A stretch of DNA of 64,000 nt from Grammothele lineata (lineage: Eukaryota; Basidiomycota; Agaricomycetes; Polyporales; Polyporaceae), in the NCBI GenBank assembly GCA_002150815.3, contig NDFF03000371.1:49249-113248 (forward strand). The letters are read 5' to 3'. Numbering within the stretch: position 1 is the stretch's first letter; each line of letters starts with the position of its first letter. Below are positions 35,301 through 46,697 of this stretch, piece after piece. The notes below the pieces were generated by a model that saw nothing but the letters and a program-made list of their open reading frames with translations, made no database searches and was not told the DNA's origin. Position numbers and translations under genes: made by a program.

Positions 35301-37700
35301 CGTAGTATGCTCTCCTAGTCCCGCGTAATGTTTATACGAGGATCCTAGGCTGGGCCAGCAACTATTACGTGTGGAATGTCATCACGGATTCTCTGCCGCC
35401 AGGATCCGTGAACAAAAGGCTTTTGCGCTTCGCAGTTTCCCATTGGCCAGCTGGGACTCCGTCGTGGGTATCCGCCGCCCAAAGGGCGCTGTACGCATCA
35501 CTAATCTATCTCAGGTCTGGAGAAGCGCTTCGCTGCCGCTCATGTCTTTCCAGAACGCGTCGATGGCATGCGTACCCCGCGTTCTTCCTCCCTTCCAGAC
35601 TTCGAGCATCCAGCTCCGACTACCGAGCAAAAGCCTCCACTGTGGCTTCCTATCCGAAGAACAAAGCATCGCCCACTGGTGATGTCGTGAACGAATGTTC
35701 GGGGGCCTAAGTTGCGGCGGCACCCGCGCCGTCTCGGGCCCGCGCAACAATCACCTCGTTGACCTTGGTGCGTCTCTCTCTCTTGGTACCTGTCCTCGGT
35801 CAAGCCCCGCATTTGTATGCCGCCAATCCCCCGCATTGCACGCTTGCCGAAGCGATCATCGTTGTAGGCGAGGTGACCGTCCCTCCCGCGACCATCCGCT
35901 TGTGGCACAACTGCTTCCTCTACACTGGCCCAGCCTCTCGCTTTCCATGAGAGAGCACGACGCTCAGGGTCATGATGATTAGCTCACTCTGGGCGAGCGT
36001 GATGCCGCCACCCCCGCACAGTCTGGGGCCCCAATGCCTTCGGACCTTCGCCATTGAGTCGCGACGTCCACCGTGTCCGGCCGCTGTATCTGAGAGGATC
36101 TGCGCCGCTCACCGACGTTCGTCGCTCTCCGCTCGCTACAGTTCCAGGCGCGAACCGTGGCGCGCGCGATGTTCGTGGTTCGCTGCGTCCGAGGACGCCA
36201 TGCCATCTTCGCGATGGCGTCTGCGGCGCGGCGGTGGGCTTCCCGTCGACGCACAGGCACGCACATCCCGGGCCTCCCCCTCCGCAGGAGGGGCCTACGA
36301 TGGGCCACGATTGCGCCATCGCGCGGGGGCGGCCTTCTTATGCGGGTGTGCAGGGGCGTCGGATGCGCTGGTGGCGTAGGTTCTGAGTGCGCAGGACAGC
36401 CCTGACGGCATACCCGCGCCGAGCGCCTTCGGGACTTTTGCGCAAGGCGCGCGTGTGGATAGTCCGGCACGACCGGCCGCGATGGCTCCCCCACACTCCC
36501 TCAGCCCGGTGTCCTTGGCCTGTTCGCTAACGTGGCTACCAGGGACGCCTTGTGCTTCGCGGTCTCCATCTACAGCGCTGTGGGAAATATCAGCTGCAGG
36601 ACGGACGACTAGGGACCAACTCTGTCCAAGAGGAAGGCGATTTCCTGCGATGGTCGGATGAAGTGCGATCCTCACGTATTTGCGCACAGCTCCCGTTTGG
36701 CTGTGCCCCTACGTACGCATATCTGGTTTCCACATCGTCCTACTCGCTGACTGTTTGGCACAGAAGCAGATGCTGTTATTTCGAAGACCTATCGGATGGC
36801 GTGAATTCGCTGGTGTACATATGGCTCATACCATCTACTTAGGTGAGTTGTCTTATCTTCTAGTTGAGTTACCATCCACAGGTTTTGATACCGTAAGGTG
36901 AGAAATTATACGTCGCCTTCACGAGCTCTCGTGCGCGTCTCGTTGCTTTCGCTTGAGCCTTGAAAGACGCTTATCTGGCATACTCCACTTCCATCCACCT
37001 GCAAGGCACAAAGAACAACGATCTTTCGTTTCGAGCTGGTTTTTTCCTTCGTGCTCGGAGGTACTTGCTGTCAAGAACACTGTCTGGAGTGGAGCACACC
37101 TGTCACGTTGGGCATAGCGACGGCGCCCGTAGACGCGGACATTTTTGAGATGATTTTTGTTTCATTCATCGCGCTCTGTGTGCGCAACGTGCACAACTCA
37201 CGAACTTGGTACGAAAGTCGTCCGGGCGGCAATATACTGATGCTCATTCTACAGATCCCGCACCGCTACCGAATTTCGCTAGTACAGGCCTTGTTCGCTC
37301 TGGCGCATCGCGCTGAACCTCTCCGACACCATGGAGCCAACCCCGTTTTTCAAGACTTACGCTTTCGTCCAGCAGTCGGATCGTTTTGTACGCGGTGGTT
37401 CGCCAGCCGACCTCCGTTCTCCGACCACCTCTCCGCGCTTCTGCCCGACGACGTGCTGCTTATCCTCATCTCCGCCCATCCAGCCGCCCATCCCACATGG
37501 GGCACTCTCGTCATCGTCCCCGTCTGGCTCTCGCGTTACCGCACGCACGTAAAAGTGCCCAACAACCGCCCCTCGGCGCAAACGCGGACGTTCCCCCGCT
37601 CGCCCGCGCGTCTGCGCTGCCATATCCGGCCGTCCGTTCCCGCCGCGCATACCTCGGTCCTCGGCGCACGCGCGGCTCTGCCCATATAGCGCACTCTCCG
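32382..37700. other. Gene-poor stretch, no supported gene
   Basis: About 5.3 kb with many short overlapping ORFs in all frames but no motif that I recognise and no coherent exon chain. The first ~400 bases should hold the promoter of the thioredoxin-TPR gene. Scattered protein-like fragments (for example 35759-35950 and 37331-37552) could be relics of decayed genes, but nothing joins them. I see no terminal repeats that would define a mobile element. Confidence 0.4.
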
Positions 37701-40700
37701 GGCTAATCCTCGCGCGCGGGGCTTCTCGCCGGTCGGGCTCGCGGGGAGGACGTTTTCGAGCTCAGGGCTGCGCCGTATGCGGAGCGCGGCGCATCAGAGC
37801 CTAGGCACTGAATCAGGACCGGGCTCGCACGGCGGCGCGCGGCCCTCGTGCGTTCCCGCAGCGGCCGTCGAGAGGGCAATATTACTAGGCAATAAAAACT
37901 ATAACGCAAACGACCGCGCGTACGAAGAAGGATGCGCGGAGCCTTGGCGGCGCCGGATCAAAAGCACTCGCGCTCCGAAGGCGAAGCTGCAGCTCGCGAG
38001 CTGTCGACTGCTCTCCGCGGTCGTTGGGTCTCAGGGCCTCGGAACGTTATCGCGCGTGCTCGGACCACTCGCCGAGCGACGAGGTTGCTGTGGCCACAGA
38101 AGCCACCCCCGGTACAGCCCCTCCGTACATATGCGCGTAGGGCAATCCCGCCAAGCGAGATGCATCGCGTATGTGCCAGGAAATGGAACGCAAGGACAAG
38201 ACATACGGCGACATACCGGATCGCGGCGTTCAGAAGTCAACGGCGCGGCGGCACGACATTCCCGTCCCTTGAGGGGAAGATGTCCAGCTCCACACGCACG
38301 TTGACCAGGGCCTCAGAGCACGCTAGGCCACAGCGGGTGCAGGTGCGGGCGGAGGCGCGTCGCAGCCTCCGTATCCTGGGGCTCTCATCTCTCAGCGCGG
38401 CCAGGGCGGGCTCCGCGCGACGCGTCTGCATAGTGCCCCCCAAGCGCAAGCGCAAAGAGCAACCGCGACGGTCGGCCCGCGGAAGACTCGGCGCCGCGGC
38501 GCCGCACGCAGATCGCCCGTTCGAGCAACGAAACGATATCATTGTGGCCGCCCGCGTAGGGTGGCGCGCCGCGCCGTCGTGCCCTGACGATCGCGGTCGC
38601 CGCTCGCGAGCCTCGACTCGACGCAGCTCGAAGGCCCCTATATCGCCTCTTCCTGTTCCGTCCGCGAGTGGCCTGTGGATGCTCCCGTCGGTGGCCCGTG
38701 CGCGGCGCAGCCGCGGCGCATACGTCTGCGGGGTCCGGGCGCTCGACAGAGCGTCGGAGGCGCGCCCCCACAAACACCCCGCATCTGTCCCGCCCCGCCC
38801 CGCCCCGCCCCCTTACCCCGCACCCGATAGCCGTCAAGTTTCACTTTCAGCAGAAACGTACATAGCCTGGCACAAACGCCAGTGTCTCACCAACAACATT
38901 ACCGATCGACGCCCACCTACCCAAGCACTCGGCGGGCGCCCCGCCCCCCGCGGCGCGCCCCTATCCCCCTCCTCAAACATTTTAACCTTTCCTCTCACGT
39001 ACGCGGATTGACCTACGGGTCCGCTGCATTCGTTCGTTCGCTCGTTCCGAAAACTTCGCGGTGTGCGTCGGTGGCGCTGCGGCCGCCGCGGGTCCCGTCC
39101 CGCCCGGCCGCACTGCGCGCGCTGTGGCTTATGCATGCAGCGGGGCTTGTTGATCGTGGCGGGGGGTATTATGCATCCCGCCCGTCGCCCGTCGTTGTTG
39201 TTGCTCGTCAACAAGCCTCGCTGAAGCCAATACGTGCCCAGTCGAGCGCGGGACCGAAGACGGCCCGGGCCGGGACGGACCCGCGCGCGCGTGCGCATCG
39301 CCTGGGACGACTGAATGCGCCGAGAGTTTTGGGTATTGAGTACAAGAGGCGCCATCGCTTCGCTCCGGCCAGTTGTGGCCAGGAGTCTGAGTCGGATGAA
39401 TGTGTGGCCTGTGCGTGTGACTGGCTGGAGAAATAACATATAATCGCTCGTGGGCTCAAGCTGCCTACGGCTGAATTTTGCATGTCATTCCCGCTCAGTC
39501 TGATTCGGCAGTATGTTTGCTCTTTCGATCGGTTTTGTGCCAAATGTGCTTGGCATGAGACTGCACTATTCTACCTCAGTCCAATTTACGTCTCATCTTT
39601 CGCTCCCGTTTTATATACGCACATAATCCCCTCTCTCCGCTCTGGACTTTTCAAGCCGTCTGTACCATGTAAGCTCGTATGTAGGCTGCCCCATGTATGA
39701 GCACGTAGTCAATATCGGTCAGGATCTGACGCGCTGAGGACTGGTTGCTAGAAGCACTACTTGCTCAGAGGGAGGTGTGAATTATTATATTGCTTGTATA
39801 GTGCTGTACATACGGAAGGCGTTCTAAACTACGCAGGACAACCGCGCTGCGCGCGCGCGCATCTAAATGGGGCAGGAGGCTATATGGGAAAGAGAGTCCG
39901 GGAATGAGACAGAGGTAGGGGAGAGTATGAGTGGATAGCATGATACACCATAGTGCATCAGCAAGGTGGAATCACAGTGTGCCCAGGTGGGAAGACAATG
40001 AGCCGGTGATACATGTCGTCATAAAAGAAGGAGAGGCGTGGTCCAAGTTAACGGCGGCGGGACAGGGCACAGTACCGGGAGGCTGGAGTTGGCATTGAGC
40101 CAAACGGAGGACGGAGGAGAACGGGATAGGGTGGGAGAAACGGGCATTGAAAGGGTGGAGGGCGAGACAGCGGGTAGGTAGAGACAATTGCTAGGTGAGA
40201 TGAGCGGTATAATGCAGGCGAATGGCGATGGCGGTGGGGCTGAGGTTGGACTCAGGTTGACGCGAGCGGACAGGGGCGGACGGGCGGGGCGGGAGATGGG
40301 AGAAATGGGGAGGGAGAGTATAAGTACGCGGTGTGACTCACTACAGGGACACCCATTCAATCGACGTTGATAGGATGGGTTCACTGAGGAAAGCCTATGA
40401 AGTCACAGACGGCGGAGGGGAACTGAACAGGTCGAGTGGCAGACGCTGACAATGGCCAGGACTGGACGGATTGGTACCGTGACGTTGAGAGCTCGGAAGA
40501 GGGCCTTGGGCAATGGCGGCGGGAAGATGCAGGCAGGCGCCGTCTGCCAAGAACGACAATATCGAGCGAGTGAGACATGTCGTCATCAGGAAGGTCGGTG
40601 GGCGTTGGCAGGAAGCGCTGAGGCCAAACAGGGACAAACGAATTCGAGCCATCTGCGTAAGTATATCGAGTATTGGGTATTGAATTCAGCGGACGAACAA

Positions 40701-43700
40701 GGTGAGGTCCTGGCCACGGGGCTGCATGCATGCACAGGATAGGATAGACGTCGCGCGTTGCGCGTCGGGGCCGTCGTAAGCGGTGGCCATGCCACGCGGG
40801 ACGAGTCGAGGAGCCTCAGCGACTGGCAGGACGAGCGTCGCATATCGCATATTCAATATTCAATATCCGAGAATATCCACATCCACACATCGACCCCGCA
40901 CAACGCTCGCGGGACCGCGGGTGGAGAGCGCGCGGGCTGACCGCTCGCTTACCTCCGCGAACGTCGACCATCCAGGACCCAGGGCGATCACGGGTCCCCG
41001 CGCGATTCGGGGTTTGAATCCCGGTGCCTCCCGCACGGTCTGGCGGCTCTGCGGGGAGGTCTCGGCGATTTTTATGCTCTTGGTGGTAGGTGTGGGCCAG
41101 AGATGAGGAGGAGGGAGGGTTCCATGGAAGAGGGGGGCGCTGGCAGACGCACGGGCCTGCAAGAGGAGAGGACGCCCGCACGTACGAGTTACCACAAGTA
41201 CTTGCTAGCGCCTTCGAGGCACACATCGCGCGGCGCGGCACCGAGGGCATCACCCATGTCGGGGGCCTGCTAGCGAGGGCGGGGGCGGTGGAGCGATCAC
41301 GAAGCGCGAACCTTGCGCCAGGCGGGGAAGGAGCGAGGGCGGGAACTTGGAAGGAAGGGAGGGGGGCGCGTGCGTGCGTCGTTCTAGCGCGCCGAAGGGC
41401 GTTCGCTAGCCTCGTTCCCTCGTTCCCCGGCGTTCTTTCAGGCACCGCGCGGCTCTCCCCTCCCCGCAACTCTCGCAACTCCCGCATTTCCCGCAACTTA
41501 CACCCAGCCTCAGAATCAGCGACCGGGGACCCTAGGAGATCCTAGGGTGTTCTTCGCACGGTGGACGGGTCCGCGCTGGGCGACGTACATGTCAATGACA
41601 TCACGAGCGGGTAATGGTCGGGAAAACCTCCGAGGCCAGGACGGGTTTTGCGTTTTGGATCGCCATGGGCCCACTGCTGGTTCATTCGCTCGCCGGTTCG
41701 ACAAAGGCCTCTTGTGCTCGTACGTCCTTGGAAGACGATGATCCTGCATAACCGTACTCATACACCAGCGACAATAACGCGCACGCACCGCCTGCATACA
41801 CCACGACCCAAATCCTCGACAAGTTCCGACGCGGGCTCACCGACCGTCTCCTCCTAGTGGTAGCCGGTGGCCGTTTTGGGCGGTTGTCTGACATTCGCAG
41901 TACTCAGCGGCTCCCAGCACGGTGAGAGCGCCGCGGTCGGCGCGCGGGGCGGAGGGTCAAAGGCGTGCGCGGCTTCGCACAGTCGCACAGGGCTGGGGGC
42001 TCGGGGAACGCAGGCAAGGCACGCGCGGTACGCGCTCCCATGCATGGACGGCCGTATAGTGAAGACGCGCGCGACCGGTTTCTTTGTCGTTGGCGCGCTC
42101 GAGTACTAAACATTGGGATCCCACAGGCGCAGAGGGTAGAGGGCTTTGAGCTTGGAACACGGAGTTGGAACTTCGGCATTGGAGAGGCGCCGTGGTACCG
42201 CGAGCGCTCGCGCGGACGCGCTAACATTCCAGCGCGAACGCGCGTCGCGTTGGATGTTCGACACTCCCAGCTTCAAGGAGGTGCGTAGCGCGCCGGTGCT
42301 GAACATTCTAGAGGGGAGGCGCGGGAGGGCGGGGCACAAGCCCCGCCCAAGCGCGCACTACCTCCGCCCGAAATGGAGGCGCAGGCGCGGAGTGTTGTCC
42401 GTCCGTCCGGGCGCTGTGTCGCTGTGATCCGTCCGCGCCAGACGGGTGTGGGGGAGGGGGTGGGGGAGACGAGGTAAGCGCGGCTCACGGCTCGGAGGGA
42501 TGGAGGGGGCGCGCCGGGCGTACATTGGACCCGATGAAGCCGGGAGTGTCGGGCCTTCTAACGAACGAGCGTCGTCCTTGGGCTGTCGATGACTCACTCA
42601 GACTGTCGCGCAGCAACGGACCACAGCGCGCGTAATAACAAGCAGCAGTGCGCCCCAGTGTGCCCGACGCGTCCCAACTTGCGAATCTAAGTATGATGGT
42701 ATTTGGTGCGGCGCTGCTACATATACGTCGAGTGCGCGCGCGGATGCAGGGAAACCCAGCCGCGAGGCAGCGGCGGGCGGACGTGGGAGGACGGGAGGTG
42801 GAGCGCGGCGCTGTGGCTGGGGGAGGCGCGAGGTGGCGGCCCCCACCCGTCGTAAAAGTACATAGGATTCAGGACTACTATTCAGGAGCTGGGCTGGCCC
42901 CCGCGGACGCGCACGCATGCGGAAGGGGCAAGGCCTGAGCGTTGCGTCGCGTTTCCGAGTCAGTTAAGTCAACGGTAGCCCGGCCGGTGTCTGTCAGTAG
43001 TCCACCGCGCAGACGCGCAGGCGCGCGCTCAGGTGCGCAGGCGCAGGCGAAAGTGAAGGTGGAAGGCAACCCTGCGGTCGGAGGTTAAAGACACGCGAGG
43101 CGAAATGATAAACGTCGCTGCCGCGCGGTCGGACGAGGGGCGAGGGAAAGGCGCAGAAGATGCGGGTGCGGGTGAGGAGAGAGGGCTATATGCCAACGGG
43201 ACATATCGACAGCGCGCTGTGGAGGAGGGATGGGCGGCCGGGCCGCGGCCGAAGGCGCTGTGTGTGAGGAGCGCTGGGAGGAAGCGGAGGCGCTGGGGGA
43301 GGCGCCGCCATCAGGGCGGGACCGCGGGGCTGGGACGGGGAGGGCGCCGAAAGGAGAGGGCGGAAGATGGTGGCATTGGGGTCCTGATGCAGGCTGGATG
43401 ACATAACGGGCGCGGTGGTCCGACGGAGATGGACCGTTGCAGAGACGGGCGAAGGATCTGCAGCGCGGCTCGGACGGCGGGGGCCACAGTGCGCGTCCGG
43501 GGGAGCTGCAGGGGCCTCTGCGCGCGCGGGCGGTAGGAAGAGAGGAAGCTTGGGATGTCGAAGAGGGCGGGGCGGGTGCAGGGCTCGCCGTGGGCCGTTA
43601 CGGCGCGTCCGGGTCGGAGAAGAAGGCCAAGGGCGGCGGGCGGTGGAGAGCGGCCTGGCGAGGAACGCGACGATCGAGTCGGGCGCTGATTACGTCAGGA

Positions 43701-44158
43701 ATGTCGAAATGCCCTCCGGCCGCGCGAGGCTAAACGCGCCCGAGCGGACGTGCACCGGAGAGACCGCACGGCGGGCGGCGCGGGTCCGAAGCGCGGGTCC
43801 GGTGTGAACGCGAGCGTGAGCGCGAACATGACGAGGGAAGGGGGGTTGGAGAGGAGGAGGGCGGGAGCGTTGAGTAGCGTCAGTGGGTGAGACGGCGGGG
43901 GTGGGGGATCGGATGCGGGGATGCGGGGAAGATGGTAGAGCCGGTGCGGGGACTCGGCCGGGGCGGAGTGCTTGTGCGTGTTTGGCGACCGATCCCGATG
44001 GATCTGCCCGAGGGAGCGGCGACGCGGGGTAAAGTAAGGGAAATAAATAATGACGATAAGTGAATGGTTGTCTTAAGTGGGATGCGGGGTCGACGGCCGC
44101 CCTCTTGTCCTCTTGAGTCTCTCGTCCGGGTCTCGTCTCTCCCCCGACACGCCCTCCG
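37701..44158. other. Very GC-rich, low-complexity region upstream of the bHLH gene
   Basis: About 6.5 kb dominated by GC-rich sequence. The longest open frame (37932-39011, 359 codons) is Arg/Ala/Pro-rich in the way random GC-rich DNA reads. From about 43100 to 43900 the plus strand is strongly G/purine-biased. It contains a G-quadruplex-type run (42444-42466) and a 20-base palindrome (41529-41548). The proximal part presumably includes the bHLH promoter. Confidence 0.45.
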
Positions 44159-46697
44159 ATGAGCTCTGCCTTCTTCCCGTCCTACAAGCCCCAGGTTCTC
44201 TCCCGCACTGAGGGCTTCCACCTCCCGTCCCCCCCGCCCTCAAACAACTCCCCGCCCTCGCCCCCCGCCAACCCCCACTCCTCCTCCCCCACTAACAACC
44301 CCCAGTTCGACAATCTCTTCGTCCCCCCGCTCTTCTCTGTCCCAGACTCCTTCCGCAAGTTCCCCTCCTCCTCCGCATCCAGCAACGACCACACCAGCGC
44401 AATGGACTTCACCGACGAGCTAGCCTCCCTCATGGCCAGTCCGCCCTCCCAAGGCCCTCCCCACAACTCCTCGCACGAACGGTCCACCCATTCGCCCGGC
44501 GCGTACGACGATTACCGATCCCACCATACCCACAACATCTTCGACATCTCCGCCCCCACATCCCACCACCAATCGAGCCATCATAACCACTACAACCACC
44601 AGAACTCCTTCTCCCTTCCCCCCGCCTCCTCCCTCCATTCCGGCAATCTCCACGGCCCGTCCTCGGTCCACAACCCCCATCCCCTCCACGAGTTCACCGC
44701 CCACTCCCATTTCAACTCCACCGTCCCCGCCATCGGCTCCTCGATGCGCTACGAGCCGCCCTCCAACAACCCCTCCTCGCCCACCACCAACGGCACCAAC
44801 CCCTTCTCCGGCGCCGAGCCCTCCTCCTTCTCCTCGCACATATCCAACCTCTCCTCCTTCTCCAACCTCGGCACCAACCCCGACTTCCACATACCCAACG
44901 CCAACGGCCAGCGCCAGACGCCCTCGCCCGTCTCCGCGAGCGGCACGGGAGCCGAGTTCTCCAGGAGCCGATCCCGCTCGCGCGCTCCGCCCACCAGCGG
45001 CGGCATGGACCCCGCAAACCCCCCGAGCACCAACGGCGGCCCGGCCCGCCGCACCCGCACCAAGCGCAACAGCGTCTCGAGCGTATCGCCACCCCCGCTG
45101 CACCGCGGCCACACCCAGCCGCTCGTCATCCCCAACAGCGCCAACGGCGCCGGCAGGGGCCCCGCGAGCCCCCTTAGCCTCCATACCGGCGGCTGGTTCA
45201 TGCCTGGCGGCCAGGGCGGCGATTTTGGCCTCCCGACGCCCGAGAGCGTGCATGGTGCGTTTTCCGCGTGGGCGCGTGTGTGCGTTTCCGTTTTGATTGA
45301 GCGATTTCTTTCTGTAGGCTTTAGCGCGTTCAACGGCGGGACGAGCTTGGGCAGCGTCGGGCTCGGGGTGAGCCCGAAAGAAGTGAACGTGCCCGGAATG
45401 GGGATCGTTGGCATGCAGAAGGGCGGCGAGACCCCGCCAGACGACATGGCTACTAAACAGTACGTCGGCCGGCCATTCCCGTCCCTCGTGCTGTTTCCGC
45501 AGGCTCACTCTCCCTATCCGTCCCGCCCTCCCCGCGTGTTGAATTGGCGTTTCTCTCCGTGCGACGTATGACGGGAATCCAGGGCGATAATTGCCAACGA
45601 GAAGCGCCGTCGTCGGCGGGAATCGCACAATGCCGTCGAGCGCCGCCGCAGGGACAATATTAACGAAAAGATCTCTGAGCTCGCGACGCTTATTCCCGAG
45701 TGTCTCTTGGACCCGAACGGTGTGTTTTTCGCGCCGTCATTTCATTTAGATAAACGTGGATCTCATTTCGAGTGTCTTAGCCACGATGACCGTGCCTGCC
45801 TCTTTGTCGCAAGCGACGGGCGAGGACCTCCTTTTCGGCGTCACCATCAGCCCCAACGGGGACAAGAAAGAAGGCTCAGGCAGCGCCGAGCCCGAAGACG
45901 TGCCCTCGTCGACGCCCACCACCACGAACGGCGCCTCCGCCGCGAACGGCTCCTCCGCCTCTTCCGCCTCTGCTGCCGCCGCTGCAGCGGCAGCGGCGGC
46001 GGCGGAGGGCAACGCGGTGAAGGCGAACAAGGGCATGATCCTGCGCAAGAGCGTGGAGTACATCCGGTACCTGCAGCAGCTCGTGAGCGCGCAGGCGACG
46101 CGGAACCGGGACCTCGAGCAGCAGCTGCAGGCGTTCCGGAACGGGGACGTGCCTGCTTCTGCGGGGGATGGGGAGGCGGATGGGGAGATGAAGCTGCATG
46201 ATGAGGTCGATGCGTTCCACCTCCTTAACGGGAGCGCGAATGGGGGCGCCGGCTCGAACGGTGTCAACGGGGACGCCAATGGGGCAGCGATGCACGCGAG
46301 CGCGGGGCGGCCGCGCCGGGGGAGCATGCGCAAGAGCTTCACGGGCTTCGACCACCTCCCGAGCGTGGAGGAGATGGAGCAGGACACGGAGCACCCGGAC
46401 CACGAGATGGAGCGGCCGTCCACCGCTGGCACTGGGGCCGGGATCTCGCCCGGGGGGAGCAGCTTGGACGACGACCTGCTGGACGTGGACGACGACGAGG
46501 AGGGGGAGGACTTCGATGGGGGGGACGAGGAGATGGTTACTGTTGAGGTCGAGCGGGGGCGGAGGGGCCGGGATGGACGGCCCCCGGGGGGGAAGCGGGT
46601 CGGGGGCGGGGGGAGGAAGGGGAAGAGCGAGGGGAGCGTGGGCGTGAAGGTGAAGAAGGAGGCGGCGGACCGCGGCGACACGATGGAGGTCTCATGA
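44159..46697 (+). CDS. bHLH transcription factor with a ~90-residue loop
   Basis: Exons 44159-45254, 45318-45459, 45583-45719, 45781-46697; 2292 bases, 763 residues. The N-terminal ~410 residues are disordered, rich in Ser/Pro/Asn/His, with an Arg-Ser run near 275. The basic region and helix 1 (about 426-452) read ESHNAVERRRRDNINEKISE then LATLIPE. It carries the His, Glu and Arg of E-box-binding bHLH proteins (HNAVERRRR). Helix 2 (GMILRKSVEYIRYLQQLV, about 543-560) runs into a coiled coil (RNRDLEQQLQAF). Helix 1 and helix 2 are separated by ~90 residues including an 11-Ala run; Rtg3-like fungal factors also have long loops, so that is the nearest comparison. The C-terminus is acidic and Gly-rich. 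It should dimerise on CANNTG sites in the nucleus; targets are unknown. Confidence 0.9.

Noticed and set aside
37410..37500. F-box-like string LSALLPDDVLLILI in an open frame
   Set aside because: Only one short motif matches; the surrounding frame is Pro/Ser-rich, with no start or repeat region and no coherent exon chain.
37932..39011. Open frame of 359 codons on the plus strand
   Set aside because: It is Arg/Ala/Pro/Ser-rich throughout, has no domain, and lies in DNA so GC-rich that long chance ORFs are expected in several frames at once.
40990..41035. Second T-arm-like sequence (GGTTTGAATCC) on the plus strand
   Set aside because: The stem is imperfect and there is no acceptor or D-arm partner, so chance resemblance is likelier.
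44420..45628. 402-codon antisense ORF over the bHLH gene
   Set aside because: It is the shadow of the low-complexity bHLH coding strand; the Gly/Val/Arg-rich translation mirrors Ser/Pro/His codons opposite.
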